Notes: a model not told the origin generated them from the letters alone. A stretch of DNA of 64,000 bases from Olleya sediminilitoris (GCF_016785945.1 NZ_JAEMEF010000015.1:1-64000); one strand, 5' to 3'; shown: positions 1 through 8,584, counted from the first letter of the stretch. Numbers and translations: made by a program.

Positions 1-168
1 AAAATAATGTAAATTTACCTGAACTTACAATTTAAGAACAAACCTAGTTCAAACTTTTTTTTGCATTCTAAACGGCTAAAAAAAAACTTTTGAACGTCTA
101 AATATTAACTAAAAAGAGTCAACCTATATCAGTATAATACACTCAAGACTTAATAAAGATAATAAATT

Positions 169-1245
169 ATGAGAAAATCTATTTTTTTAATTTTAACCCT
201 TTGGGTATTTCAAATCAAAGCACAAGATAATCCTAGATTATTAATAAATCATTTTGGCGGTGCTGGTGGAGTTTATGCTTACAACTTAAGAATTAACCAA
301 TCTATATTATTTCATCATTTTAACGATACAGATACTTACATTGATATTATTGGTCTAGATGTTACAGAACAGAATCCAACATCTATGATTATAGCGCAAA
401 ATGATAATTATGGAACTTCAGGTATATATGATGTAAATAATGATTATATTTTTATTTCTCAGCTTGCATATGATAAAATAGTGAAGAAAAATCGAGTATC
501 AGGTAGCATTAGTGATGTTTGTTTATTATCTAAAGCACGTTGGATGAGACAACATAACGATTACATATTCTTCATAGATGCAGATAATAACTTTTACAAA
601 ACCAACTATACAGATGCCAACTTAAATGATAAAGAATTAGTCTTAAATAATACCGTGAGTGAAATTGAGTTATTAACGTTTTATGGAGATGAGCTTTTTT
701 TCTTGAATAAATCAACTAATAAAATTTCTAAAATTGACATTAATAGCACGATGCCTCAAATTGAAGATGTTATTTCTTTTTCAATTAATGGAACCTTTAG
801 CATAAGTGAAAACTATCTATATTATTGTGATTTAATAAATAATAATTATTCATTATTGAGAATAAACTTACTTACCAATGCCCCACCTATTGTTTTGTCC
901 ACCAATTTTATAGCTAGTAGTATTGTTGTGGAAGGAGGTTATATCTATTACATAAAACAAAATGGAACAGGTCAATCTATTTATGAATCTAATTTAGGAT
1001 ATCTTTTGTCAACTGAAGAATATGAAAATAATAATGAAATTACATTAGAAACTACAGGAATAAATTTTATAAAAATAAATAACTTAAAAACATCCGAAAA
1101 ATATATCATTTATGATTTGTCAGGTAGAGAGGTAATAAAAGGTATGATATTTCCAAAAGAAGAAATTAATATTAGAAATATATCATCTGGCTTATGGATT
1201 TTAAAATTAGAAAATGGTAGTACTTTTAAATTTTTAAAAAAATAA
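169..1245 (+). CDS. secreted protein with T9SS type A sorting domain
   Basis: A 358-residue exported protein. Residues 1-18 form a Sec signal peptide (basic start, hydrophobic core, cut near QIKA-QD). The middle is rich in repeated Tyr/Ile-rich strands (YIFISQ, YIFFID, YLYYCD, YIYYIK) that resemble a beta-propeller of the DUF5050 or WD40-like kind. The last roughly 70 residues fit a T9SS type A sorting domain (IYDLSGREV, then ISSGLWILKLENG and a KFLKK end), so the protein should cross the outer membrane by type IX secretion and be surface-bound or released. Start is the ATG after an A/T-rich leader. Ligand or role is not recognisable. It stands alone and is followed by the first attC-like repeat. 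Confidence 0.8.
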   Translation: MRKSIFLILTLWVFQIKAQDNPRLLINHFGGAGGVYAYNLRINQSILFHHFNDTDTYIDIIGLDVTEQNPTSMIIAQNDNYGTSGIYDVNNDYIFISQLAYDKIVKKNRVSGSISDVCLLSKARWMRQHNDYIFFIDADNNFYKTNYTDANLNDKELVLNNTVSEIELLTFYGDELFFLNKSTNKISKIDINSTMPQIEDVISFSINGTFSISENYLYYCDLINNNYSLLRINLLTNAPPIVLSTNFIASSIVVEGGYIYYIKQNGTGQSIYESNLGYLLSTEEYENNNEITLETTGINFIKINNLKTSEKYIIYDLSGREVIKGMIFPKEEINIRNISSGLWILKLENGSTFKFLKK

Positions 1246-1250
1246 ACGAT

Positions 1251-1386
1251 TTGCCAACAGTGTATAAAAATAATAGCGGTTTAATAGCTAAAACGAAAGT
1301 AAGTTAATATAAAAAAGGTCTGTGTTTAACCAAAAAGTTAAAGCTTAAAATTCGTCACTATTCTTATACAACAACGTTGGCAATAA
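1251..1386. repeat. attC-like imperfect inverted repeat, copy A
   Basis: Left end TTGCCAACAGTGTATAA (from 1251) and right end TTATACAACAACGTTGGCAA (1364-1383) are inverted copies of each other: an outer box TTGCCAAC/GTTGGCAA and an inner box TGTATAA/TTATACA with a different spacer on each side (2 versus 5 bases). This is the general layout of an integron attC site (outer R boxes, inner L boxes, unpaired spacer, variable centre), although GTTGGCA is not a perfect match to the classical GTTRRRY core. It lies between the T9SS gene and the first small cassette-like gene. Confidence 0.5.
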
Positions 1387-1388
1387 TT

Positions 1389-1904
1389 ATGAAAAAACCG
1401 TATCTAAAGAAAATATTAGTTCTGATAATGATGTTGATTTCTTTCAACTCATTTGCTTGCGACTGTGATTGCAATGGAGATTGTTCATTTAGTGTCATTT
1501 CGAATCGGAATGAATTAGTTGCTCTTGTAAAAGTTATTGAATATTCTGATTTTCTAGATTATAAAATTGACGGATATGATAAAAAAATGCCTTTTTCAAT
1601 GACAGTTGAAATAATTAAAAAACACAAAGGAACTGAATCAAAAAAGCAAATTAAAATTTGGGGCGACAACGGAATTTTATGTAGACCATATATCTCGAAT
1701 TTTGAGGTTGGAAAATATTACTTAATCTCACCTTTACAAATTAAAAACAGCTCTGATGAAGGAAATAAGGGAGATTATGATTTTTTCGCTTGTTGGACTG
1801 ATTATCTGACTGTTGATTTTGAAAATGGAATTGCTCACGGAGAATACACAAAAAAGAAAAATAAAATATCGCTGAAAGAATTTGAAAACGGAATAAAAAA
1901 ATAA
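1389..1904 (+). CDS. exported NTR/TIMP-like domain protein
   Basis: 171 residues from the ATG at 1389; a TTG four codons upstream (1377) lies in the repeat end and is less likely. Residues 1-23 are a signal peptide. The mature chain starts with a Cys cluster (C24, C26, C28, then CNGDC), followed by a beta-rich stretch (VALVKVIEYSD, MTVEIIKKHKG, IKIWGDNGILC, YYLISPL). An N-terminal Cys followed by an OB-like barrel resembles netrin/TIMP-like (NTR) domains; this is a pattern-based suggestion. The single gene sits between attC-like repeats A and B with no partner, like a mobile cassette. Function unknown. Confidence 0.65.
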   Translation: MKKPYLKKILVLIMMLISFNSFACDCDCNGDCSFSVISNRNELVALVKVIEYSDFLDYKIDGYDKKMPFSMTVEIIKKHKGTESKKQIKIWGDNGILCRPYISNFEVGKYYLISPLQIKNSSDEGNKGDYDFFACWTDYLTVDFENGIAHGEYTKKKNKISLKEFENGIKK

Positions 1905-1907
1905 CTA

Positions 1908-2044
1908 TTGCCAACACTGTGTATATTTTATTGTTAGTTCTAGCCTACTTAAGAAAGTCCTCGCGGACTTTCTATCTGTGATTTATTTGCTAAATTTGGT
2001 GCTAAAACAACGCAACTAATCTTATACAAACACTTTGGCAGTAA
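1908..2044. repeat. attC-like imperfect inverted repeat, copy B
   Basis: Left end TTGCCAACACTGTGTATA (from 1908) is mirrored by TTATACAAACACTTTGGCAG (2022-2041): outer box TGCCAA/TTGGCA and inner box TGTATA/TATACA. The centre holds a perfect 9-bp hairpin, AGAAAGTCC (1952-1960), loop TCGC, GGACTTTCT (1965-1973). Central text around this hairpin (TTCTAG, CTTA, GAAA, TCTAT, TGTGATT, TTTGCT) is shared with copy C, so B and C are homologous elements rather than chance inverted repeats. Confidence 0.55.
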
Positions 2045-2103
2045 TTTGACGCAACCATTTCGGAATTTTCACATCTATAAAGTATAATCTAAAAACGGAA
2101 AAT

Positions 2104-2520
2104 ATGAAAATTGGAAAATTAAGTCTATTAATGGTTTTGAGTTTAGTCTTTTTGACAAGCTGTAACAATGACGATGATTCAACTCAACCAGAAACATTAA
2201 ACGGAATTTGGAATTTGAGCAAAGTTTGGGGCGGATTACAGGGAATAAATATTGATTATAATCAGGGTGAAGTTAAATGGGATTTTAACTTGAACAATAA
2301 TACTTTGACTGTCGAGAATAATTTAGTAACAACAGGCCCTGAGTATATTTATGCTGGACTTGAAAGCGGTACATATGATATTGAAATTATACAAAGTGGA
2401 GAAACTGAAACACTCTATATTGATAATAATGAAAGAGGAGTTTTAATTTTAACGGAAAATAATTTAAAAATAGATGACGGATTGGCCGCAGATGGATTTA
2501 TAAGAGAACTTAAAAGATAA
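2104..2520 (+). CDS. small lipocalin-like lipoprotein
   Basis: 138 residues. Residues 1-19 are a lipoprotein signal ending in LTS-C20, followed by an Asn/Asp-rich tether (CNNDDDS). The body opens with LNGIWNLSKVWGG, typical of the lipocalin-like lipoproteins of Bacteroidota, and consists of short beta strands (VKWDFNLNNNTLTV, YDIEIIQ, ETLYIDN, GVLILTENNLKI). No catalytic residues are evident. It is the only gene between attC-like repeats B and C, 60 bases after B and 7 bases before C, a spacing like that of an integron cassette. Function unknown; the lipocalin assignment rests on fold-like pattern only. Confidence 0.6.
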   Translation: MKIGKLSLLMVLSLVFLTSCNNDDDSTQPETLNGIWNLSKVWGGLQGINIDYNQGEVKWDFNLNNNTLTVENNLVTTGPEYIYAGLESGTYDIEIIQSGETETLYIDNNERGVLILTENNLKIDDGLAADGFIRELKR

Positions 2521-2526
2521 AAACTA

Positions 2527-2664
2527 CTTCCAACACCGTGTATGATTAATTGCTTGGTTCTAGACTGCTTACGAAAATTCCGCTGAAATTTTCTATTTGT
2601 GATTAGTTTGCTTACTTAGTTGCTTAACCACACAACTAATCATACACAAACTCGTTGTGGTACA
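2527..2664. repeat. attC-like imperfect inverted repeat, copy C
   Basis: Left end CTTCCAACACCGTGTATGATTA... is mirrored by TAATCATACACAAACTCG then TTGTGG; the inner pair TGTATGATTA/TAATCATACA is a perfect 10-bp match (right arm 2637-2646). The centre has a hairpin, GAAAATT with AATTTTC (about 2573-2593), at the same place as the hairpin in copy B, and shares several blocks of sequence with B. The outer right box TTGTGGTAC is more divergent than in A and B. Confidence 0.5.
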
Positions 2665-2719
2665 TTTACCAAAACGAACGCTGGAATCAAAAACTGACTT
2701 AAACCGAACTGAAATTTTA

Positions 2720-3097
2720 ATGAATTTTTCACGACATTGTGATTTATGCGAAAACCAAATAACGAGTCTTGAAAAAGGATTGACTTGTAATTTGACCAAT
2801 AAAAAACCTGATTTTAATAATACTTGCTCAAAAATTATACTTGATAAAAAATTTCAAGAAAAAATAGAAATTGCTAATCTCGAATTGGAAATAATACGCA
2901 GAAACCAAAAGTCAACACATCTGACTTTCTATGGCACAATATTTATTGGTTTTCTTTTAATACTTCTTGGGTCCTTTTTATCTGACTGGAAAATATTTAG
3001 CTTGTATATATGGTACGTGAAAATTGGAATGATTGGAGCTGGATTTTCATTTCTGGCAGCTGCTTATTCTAAACTGAATAAATATAGAAGAGAATAA
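2720..3097 (+). CDS. zinc-ribbon membrane protein, probably cut short by a stop codon
   Basis: 125 residues from the ATG at 2720 (the GTG at 2657 lies inside the repeat end). The N terminus carries CDLCENQ, then GLTC and NNTC, a four-Cys pattern fit for a zinc ribbon. Two transmembrane helices follow (about residues 65-88 and 95-116), ending NKYRRE. After the TAA the same frame stays open for 59 more codons of charged, coding-like sequence, see the next entry. I recall relatives in flavobacteria that read continuously from the KYR-end into such a tail, so this is likely a nonsense-interrupted copy. It is the third single gene of the cassette-like row. Function unknown. Confidence 0.55.
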   Translation: MNFSRHCDLCENQITSLEKGLTCNLTNKKPDFNNTCSKIILDKKFQEKIEIANLELEIIRRNQKSTHLTFYGTIFIGFLLILLGSFLSDWKIFSLYIWYVKIGMIGAGFSFLAAAYSKLNKYRRE

Positions 3098-3277
3098 AAA
3101 AAAGCGGAACTGGAAAAGAATAAAATGGATGAAGTCCTAAATAAATATGGAATTTCATATCAAGAAAACTTTGAGTTTAAAGAAAAAATTCACGGAACTC
3201 GAGAAGTAAATGTGAATATCGAATTTAAAAATTGGACAAAAATAAAAACAACAAACTCTTATAAATTTGACTATTAA
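3098..3277 (+). pseudogene. severed C-terminal tail of the zinc-ribbon membrane protein
   Basis: In frame with the gene ending at 3097 and separated from it only by the TAA at 3095-3097. It reads KKAELEKNKMDEVLNKYGI and continues to a TAA at 3275-3277. An ATG at 3125 could start a 50-residue peptide, but the nine codons before it are equally coding-like, which favours one original gene of about 185 residues over two genes. Confidence 0.5.
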
Positions 3278-3647
3278 AAGTAAAAAAAACGACACCAGAA
3301 CAAAGTACTGTCGTAAAAAAACAAGTAAAATCTTATTAATTTTTCAATAAAACACTTCTGTAATTAGTATCATAACTTAAACCTAATTTTGCAATAGTAA
3401 AAACCCTTTTAATAGCGTATTACAGATGCTATGATCCCTTTTTGTACTTTCTTGTGACTATTAACCGATTGTAAATTGCTTTGGAAGACTTGTTGTATTT
3501 ACAAGCAATAGACTTTCATTCAGACAATTAAATTTAATACCGTTTAAAACTCCTAGAAAAAGGAATAATTTCCGTCTGTTTTGACACAACATCACATCCA
3601 GTATAAACACATGTAAAACAGAGGTATAACAAATGTTTTAATACAGG

Positions 3648-3702
3648 TTATAGCGTGGTTATAACATGGTTATAGCGTAGTTATAGTATACTTATAGCAT
3701 AA
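3648..3702. repeat. 11-bp tandem repeat, five units
   Basis: Five consecutive 11-base units begin with TTATA: TTATAGCGTGG, TTATAACATGG, TTATAGCGTAG, TTATAGTATAC, TTATAGCATAA. Units 1 and 3 differ at one base. The period is close to one DNA helical turn, so the TTATA steps lie on one face. No CRISPR-like spacers. Confidence 0.85.
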
Positions 3703-3804
3703 ATAAAAGTAGGCGGTAAGATGTAATCTTAATAAACAAAGTCACAATTAAAGTATATAACGTTAAGAGGCATATATCTAATTTAATCGGTAATAGCCTA
3801 GTCT

Positions 3805-3829
3805 TAATATACCATCAAATGGTATATTA
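3805..3829. repeat. perfect inverted repeat, possible operator
   Basis: TAATATACCAT (3805-3815), loop CAA, ATGGTATATTA (3819-3829), with one more possible G:C pair further out. There is no T-run after it on either strand, so an operator or cruciform is more likely than a terminator. It lies 300 bases upstream of the AraC-family gene. Confidence 0.45.
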
Positions 3830-4129
3830 GGTTAGCAAGAACTAACTGTAATGCTTAAATCATCTAACAAACAATAAACAACCCACTATCCAGATAGAGT
3901 ATAACAAAAAAAGCATAAACTTAAAACTGTGCTTTTTGTAGCATCTAATTTTAAACAAAAAACTTTTATTTTTTTACAAATATTTAAATTCAACATTAAA
4001 AATTGTACTTTTCTAAATCATTTTTAATTATTCAAACTTCAAATTAACAAACAATATGACTGTATTACTTTTTTCAATTAACTTCATTTAATTTCTAATA
4101 ATTTATTAAAACATAATCATTTTCATTAC

Positions 4130-4939
4130 ATGTTGAATAAGATTAAAGAACAATCAAAAAAAGAAATGATTTTCGATACTATAGAAAGTATCACTATAGA
4201 AAACCAAACAACTGAATTCCCAAAGCATTATCACGAGACTTTTTGTTTTTCTCTTGTTTACAAAGGAGTTAATCAAATAGATTTTAAAAATCAAAGTGTT
4301 TTTAGTGAAGCTGGAAGTCTATCAATTGTTAATCCTTATCAAATACATTCAAATCCAATAATAGATAATGTATCTCATATAAAGTTTGACACAATTTATG
4401 TTCCAAAAGAAGTGCTAAAGTTTATAATGAAAGGTAAAAACATCAAGTTTACAGAACAGAGTATTAAAAGCAAAAAAGTGAAACATTTATTTTTGTCATT
4501 AAAAAGTGCCTTGCAGAAAAAAAATAACAAACTTATTGAAATTCATTTATCCAAATTCATAAATTCCTTAAAATTCTGTACTATAGAAAATGAACAAGAA
4601 TATTTAGGATTAAATTTTGATAATTTTAAACAAATTAACCAATATATTGAAGCTAACATTCAAGATAAATTTTGCTTAAATCAACTATCATCACAAGCAA
4701 ACATAAATAAGTTTGGTTTTAGTAAAAAATTTAAACTAACTACTGGTATGACACCTATGAATTATATTTTAATGAGAAAAGTTTTTTCAAGCAAAAAATT
4801 AATTCATACAAATTTAGAACTAACCGAAATTGCATATCTGTATAATTTTACAGACTTAGCACATTTCTCTAAAACTTTTAAACGGTTTATTGGTATTTCT
4901 CCTAAAAAGTATAAGGAAAGTATCTCAAAAAAAGCATAA
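4130..4939 (+). CDS. AraC-family transcriptional regulator
   Basis: 269 residues. The N-terminal half (about 15-105) is an AraC-type cupin sensor domain (FPKHYHETFCFSLVYKG, GSLSIVNPYQIHSN). The C-terminal 100 residues hold the two helix-turn-helix units: LNQLSSQANINKFGFSKKFK and LTEIAYLYNFTDLAHFSKTF, followed by the family signature GISPKKYKES. It binds DNA as an activator or repressor in response to an unknown small ligand. The S41 peptidase lipoprotein gene starts 63 bases downstream on the same strand with no terminator between, so co-transcription or direct control is likely. ATG start at 4130. Confidence 0.9.
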   Translation: MLNKIKEQSKKEMIFDTIESITIENQTTEFPKHYHETFCFSLVYKGVNQIDFKNQSVFSEAGSLSIVNPYQIHSNPIIDNVSHIKFDTIYVPKEVLKFIMKGKNIKFTEQSIKSKKVKHLFLSLKSALQKKNNKLIEIHLSKFINSLKFCTIENEQEYLGLNFDNFKQINQYIEANIQDKFCLNQLSSQANINKFGFSKKFKLTTGMTPMNYILMRKVFSSKKLIHTNLELTEIAYLYNFTDLAHFSKTFKRFIGISPKKYKESISKKA

Positions 4940-5002
4940 CGACCAAGATTATACAAATGCTTATCAAATAATAAATTTAGATTTGAAAAAAATAATTTTC
5001 AA

Positions 5003-6817
5003 ATGAAAAAAGCAAATAACTACAAGTCTTACAAGTATAAAATACCACTACTTATTACTTCACTTATACTTTTGTTTTGTTCCTGTAAAAACAATAACAA
5101 TATAATATCTATTGATGCACCTAGTCAGGAATTTAATATTTCAAATAAAGACTCAATCACCCATGATTTAAAATTAATAAAAGATAAATTTTACTCTTTT
5201 ACAATATATCAAAAAGGAATAGATGTAGTCGTTTACTTAATGAATAGTAAAAATGAAATTTTACAAGAAAAAGATAGTCCAAATGGCTCTTATGGATCTG
5301 AACAATTTTATTTTTATTGTGAAAATCAAGATGAATACAAACTTTTAATTAAACCACTTAACGAAAATAAAAATACTTTAAAAGGAAAGTACACTTTAGC
5401 TGTATCTGAAGTTTCTAAAGACACTAAAATCACTTTAGACAAATCAGATTATTTAAAAGATTTTAACACTTTCAAAGCTATTTTTGAAAAAGCAAACTCT
5501 GGACTATATAGATACTATTCAAAACAAGAAGTAGATAGTGTATTTTCTGTTAACAAAAACAAGATAAATAATAAAACTACATATCAAGAATTTTACAATT
5601 TAGTATGGAATGTAATAGACTATACTGGAAGTTGTCATAATAATTTAAGGCTTCCCAAATATTTAAAAACACTATTGTATAGAAAGGATATTTTTTTTCC
5701 TATTCCTATAAAATACATCGACGGAAAACTATATTCAAATATTAATTATAATAACATTCCTGCTGGAGCAGAAATTTTAAGTGTAAATGGAATAAAAGCA
5801 ACAGATTTTTCAAATCAGATTTCTAAATATAGAAGTACAGATGGTATAAATCAAACCTCCAAATATAATTTTATTCAAACCAATTGGGCGCCTTTATACA
5901 TTTATCATGCTTATGGTGAAAAAAATGAATTTAATATAATCTATAAATATAATACCGAAACTACATCTGTAGTCTTAAAAAGTATCAATTTTAATAATTA
6001 CTTGAAAAATTATAATAAAAGACACTCTAAAGTATATGACACAAAAGTAAATGATGCTTATCAATATCGATATATTGACAGTTTACACGTTGGAGTATTA
6101 TCTATCAAATCTTTTGATCTAGGAGAAAAAGGGAATGAAAGTTTTAAAAAGTACGAATCATTTCTAGACTCTGTTTTTATCTCCCTAAAAGACAAAAAAA
6201 ACTTAATTGTAGATATTCGTGGAAATGGAGGAGGCAGTGGTGATGCCCTTATGTTACTTACTAGTTATTTAAGTAATAGAAGTGTAAAAGAAAACATAGG
6301 TGCATACACTTTGTTTAACAAAATACCTTTTCCTGAGTTTTATATAGGATCAGTTCAAAACAATGAAAAAATTTTAAATGACTATGTTGATGACTTTAAA
6401 AATGGAAAATATTACCAAAATAGTAAATTCAATCCGCTTTGGAAACCAAATAAAAACAACTATAAGAAACATTTTATTTTACTAATAGATCCATTTGTTG
6501 CTTCTGCTGCTTCTCACTTTGCAGCACATATTAAAAGTGATAAAAGGGCTACTATTATTGGAGAGGAAACTGGAGGAGCATATTATGGGCATACTGGACA
6601 TTTCCCAGTGTTATATATATTGCCAAACTCTAAACTTGAATTAAGTTTTTCTGTGGTAAATTTAGAGCAAGATGTCATTAAGATAGCAGAAGAAAAATTT
6701 GGAAATGGTGTTATGCCTGATATTGAAATAGTGCAAAATCACGAAGATTTTATGGAGAATAAAGACACACAGTTAAACTTTGCTTTTGATTTTGTAAAAA
6801 AGAAAACACAAAAATAA
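5003..6817 (+). CDS. S41-family peptidase lipoprotein
   Basis: 604 residues. The N-terminal signal ends at a Cys-rich LLFCSC site, so the protein is probably a lipoprotein. Residues about 40-140 form a beta-rich domain like bacterial pre-peptidase C-terminal domains (YSFTIYQKGIDVVVYLMN). A PDZ-like region precedes the S41 (tail-specific/CtpA-like) protease core: YKYI-DSLHVGVLSI, LIVDIRGNGGGSGDALMLL and DPFVASAASHFAAH, where S501 is the likely nucleophile, then IGEETGGAYYGHTG. It probably hydrolyses peptides in the cell envelope. It follows the AraC regulator and ends at a strong bidirectional terminator. Length is usual for flavobacterial S41 lipoproteins. Confidence 0.88.
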   Translation: MKKANNYKSYKYKIPLLITSLILLFCSCKNNNNIISIDAPSQEFNISNKDSITHDLKLIKDKFYSFTIYQKGIDVVVYLMNSKNEILQEKDSPNGSYGSEQFYFYCENQDEYKLLIKPLNENKNTLKGKYTLAVSEVSKDTKITLDKSDYLKDFNTFKAIFEKANSGLYRYYSKQEVDSVFSVNKNKINNKTTYQEFYNLVWNVIDYTGSCHNNLRLPKYLKTLLYRKDIFFPIPIKYIDGKLYSNINYNNIPAGAEILSVNGIKATDFSNQISKYRSTDGINQTSKYNFIQTNWAPLYIYHAYGEKNEFNIIYKYNTETTSVVLKSINFNNYLKNYNKRHSKVYDTKVNDAYQYRYIDSLHVGVLSIKSFDLGEKGNESFKKYESFLDSVFISLKDKKNLIVDIRGNGGGSGDALMLLTSYLSNRSVKENIGAYTLFNKIPFPEFYIGSVQNNEKILNDYVDDFKNGKYYQNSKFNPLWKPNKNNYKKHFILLIDPFVASAASHFAAHIKSDKRATIIGEETGGAYYGHTGHFPVLYILPNSKLELSFSVVNLEQDVIKIAEEKFGNGVMPDIEIVQNHEDFMENKDTQLNFAFDFVKKKTQK

Positions 6818-6880
6818 AAACGTTGCCTAACAATATATATTATCTTAGGGTAGTTACTGTTTTATAATAAAAGTTAAATA

Positions 6881-6912
6881 AAAAAAGCACAATCCTAAGA
6901 TTGTGCTTTTTT
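6881..6912. terminator. bidirectional intrinsic terminator
   Basis: AAAAAAGCACAATC, loop CTAA, GATTGTGCTTTTTT: a perfect 14-bp stem with A- and T-runs at both ends. It lies between the convergent S41 peptidase and pepD genes and serves both. Confidence 0.9.
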
Positions 6913-6938
6913 ATGTTATGTAACAGGACTTAAAAAGA

Positions 6939-8399
6939 TTACTTTTTTGGTATCTCTTTTAATATCTCTAAAACAAACTTCCAGTATTTTTGAGCAGACG
7001 ATATTTGTGCACGCTCATCAGGACTGTGTGCGCCTTTAATGTTTGGCCCAAAACTAATCATTTCCATATCTGGATAATTTTGTCCTAAAATACCACATTC
7101 TAATCCTGCGTGACAGGCAGCAATATGTGCTTTTTCTCCGTTTAGTTTTTGATATAAATTATCTAACACTTTTAATATAGAACTATCCATATTTGGTGTC
7201 CAACCTGGATAATCTCCAGAAAGCTCAACCTCACAACCTGTAAGCTCAAATGCTGCACGTAATGTATTTGCTAAATCCATTTTACTACTTTCTACAGAGC
7301 TACGCGTTAAACATCCTATTTTTACATGTCCATCTTTAACAATTACGCGTGCAATATTATTAGAAGTCTCTACCAATTCAGGAATATCTGCACTCATACG
7401 ATACACGCCATTTAATGCAGCATAAATTGCACGTGTTAATCCTTCTTGTACACCAAGATCCATGATAAACTCTGGAGTTTCAGTTTTTAATACCTCAACA
7501 ACCAAATCAGGTTCCATGGTTTTAAGTTCGGTTTTAATACTATCTGCTAATAGTTGCATATCATTTACAAAAGCTGCTTCATGTACTGCATCAATAGCAA
7601 CTACTGCTCTACTCTCTCTTGGTATAGCATTACGTAAGCTTCCTCCATCAATCTCAGAGATACGTAAACCAAAATTTTCAAAACCATCAAATAATAAACG
7701 GTTCATTATTTTATTAGCATTACCTAAGCCTTCGTGAATTTGCATACCAGAATGACCTCCTTGTAAGCCTTTTACTTTTACTTCAAAACCTATTTTAAAT
7801 TCAGGTGTTTCTTCTTGCTCATAAGTTCTTGTTGCAGTTACGTCAATACCTCCTGCGCAACCAACACCAATCTCGTCATCTTCTTCTGTATCCAAGTTTA
7901 ATAAGATTCCGCCAGTTAACAAACCACCTTTTAATCCCATTGCACCTGTCATACCAGTTTCTTCATCAATAGTAAATAAAGCTTCAATAGCTGGATGTGG
8001 TATGTCTGTACTTTCTAAAAGTGCCATTATTGTTGCAACACCTAATCCGTTATCTGCACCAAGCGTTGTTCCTTTTGCTTTTACCCAGTCACCTTCAACA
8101 ACCATTTGGATGCCTTGTGTGTCAAAATCAAAATCGGTATCTGCATTTTTTTGGTGTACCATATCTAAATGCGATTGCATTACAATAGTCACACGATCTT
8201 CCATACCTGCAGTTGCTGGCTTTTTAATGATGACGTTTCCTACCTCATCTTCTATAACTTCTAAACCTAAATTAGTCCCAAAGTCTTTCATAAATTTAAT
8301 AACGCGCTCTTCCTTTTTTGAAGGTCTTGGTACTGCGTTTAAATCTGCGAATTTATTCCATAATGCTTTTGGCTCTAAAGCCCTAACGTCTTGACTCAT
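6939..8399 (-). CDS. pepD: aminoacyl-histidine dipeptidase (M20C, PepD)
   Basis: 486 residues from the ATG at 8399 (MSQDVRALEPKALW); the open frame runs 11 codons further upstream but without ATG and across a -7 promoter element, so that start is rejected. Metal and catalytic motifs of family M20 are in order: MQSHLDMVH, TTLGADNGLG, IDEETGMTGA (catalytic Glu pair), NLDTEEDDEIGVGCAGG, and the late HAGLECG. It cleaves Xaa-His and other dipeptides in the cytoplasm with two Zn ions. Single-gene unit; TATTTTTG at 8429-8422 (minus) is a good -7 promoter element. Confidence 0.93.
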   Translation of the reverse strand: MSQDVRALEPKALWNKFADLNAVPRPSKKEERVIKFMKDFGTNLGLEVIEDEVGNVIIKKPATAGMEDRVTIVMQSHLDMVHQKNADTDFDFDTQGIQMVVEGDWVKAKGTTLGADNGLGVATIMALLESTDIPHPAIEALFTIDEETGMTGAMGLKGGLLTGGILLNLDTEEDDEIGVGCAGGIDVTATRTYEQEETPEFKIGFEVKVKGLQGGHSGMQIHEGLGNANKIMNRLLFDGFENFGLRISEIDGGSLRNAIPRESRAVVAIDAVHEAAFVNDMQLLADSIKTELKTMEPDLVVEVLKTETPEFIMDLGVQEGLTRAIYAALNGVYRMSADIPELVETSNNIARVIVKDGHVKIGCLTRSSVESSKMDLANTLRAAFELTGCEVELSGDYPGWTPNMDSSILKVLDNLYQKLNGEKAHIAACHAGLECGILGQNYPDMEMISFGPNIKGAHSPDERAQISSAQKYWKFVLEILKEIPKK

Positions 8400-8452
8400 T
8401 TGTGTTGTTTTTATTGAAGTACAAAAATACAAATTGCAGAGGTATTTAGAAA

Positions 8453-8584
8453 CCTTTTCAGCTTAGAAATAATATTGGTATTGACTCAAATATCTGGTAT
8501 ATACGTTATGGACGCTCTGACGAAAAACTTAGTATAGATGGAGATTATAATTGTGATTTAGAGGATGTGTTTAGAAGTTTATAG
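8453..8584 (+). pseudogene. short relic of a coding sequence
   Basis: An open stretch of about 44 codons with no start codon and preceded by a stop; it ends IDGDYNCDLEDVFRSL and a TAG at 8582-8584. Codon use and the clean C-terminal end look protein-coding. Its neighbour is the decayed PAAR gene, so it may be the tail of another effector- or immunity-type gene. Family not recognised. Confidence 0.35.

Larger units (their letters stand above)
3278..4129. other. gene-poor stretch with short repeats
   Basis: No gene can be supported in these 850 bases. The stretch holds an 11-bp tandem repeat (3648-3702), a perfect 11-bp inverted repeat (3805-3829) and a weak terminator-like hairpin (arms 3905-3915 and 3930-3938, TGCTTTTTG). 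On the minus strand around 3450-3530 there is a short open stretch without start codon that could be a gene relic, but it is too short to name. Confidence 0.5.

Noticed and set aside
3450-3530. Short minus-strand open stretch with helix-turn-helix-like spelling (ACKYNKSSKAIYNRL)
   Set aside because: Under 40 codons without start codon in very A/T-rich DNA; no recognisable family.
3648-3702. CRISPR array
   Set aside because: The repeat units are contiguous with an 11-base period; there are no spacers and no cas genes.
8002-8394. Plus-strand frame of 130 codons antisense to pepD
   Set aside because: Shadow of the strongly supported pepD coding sequence; no domain.
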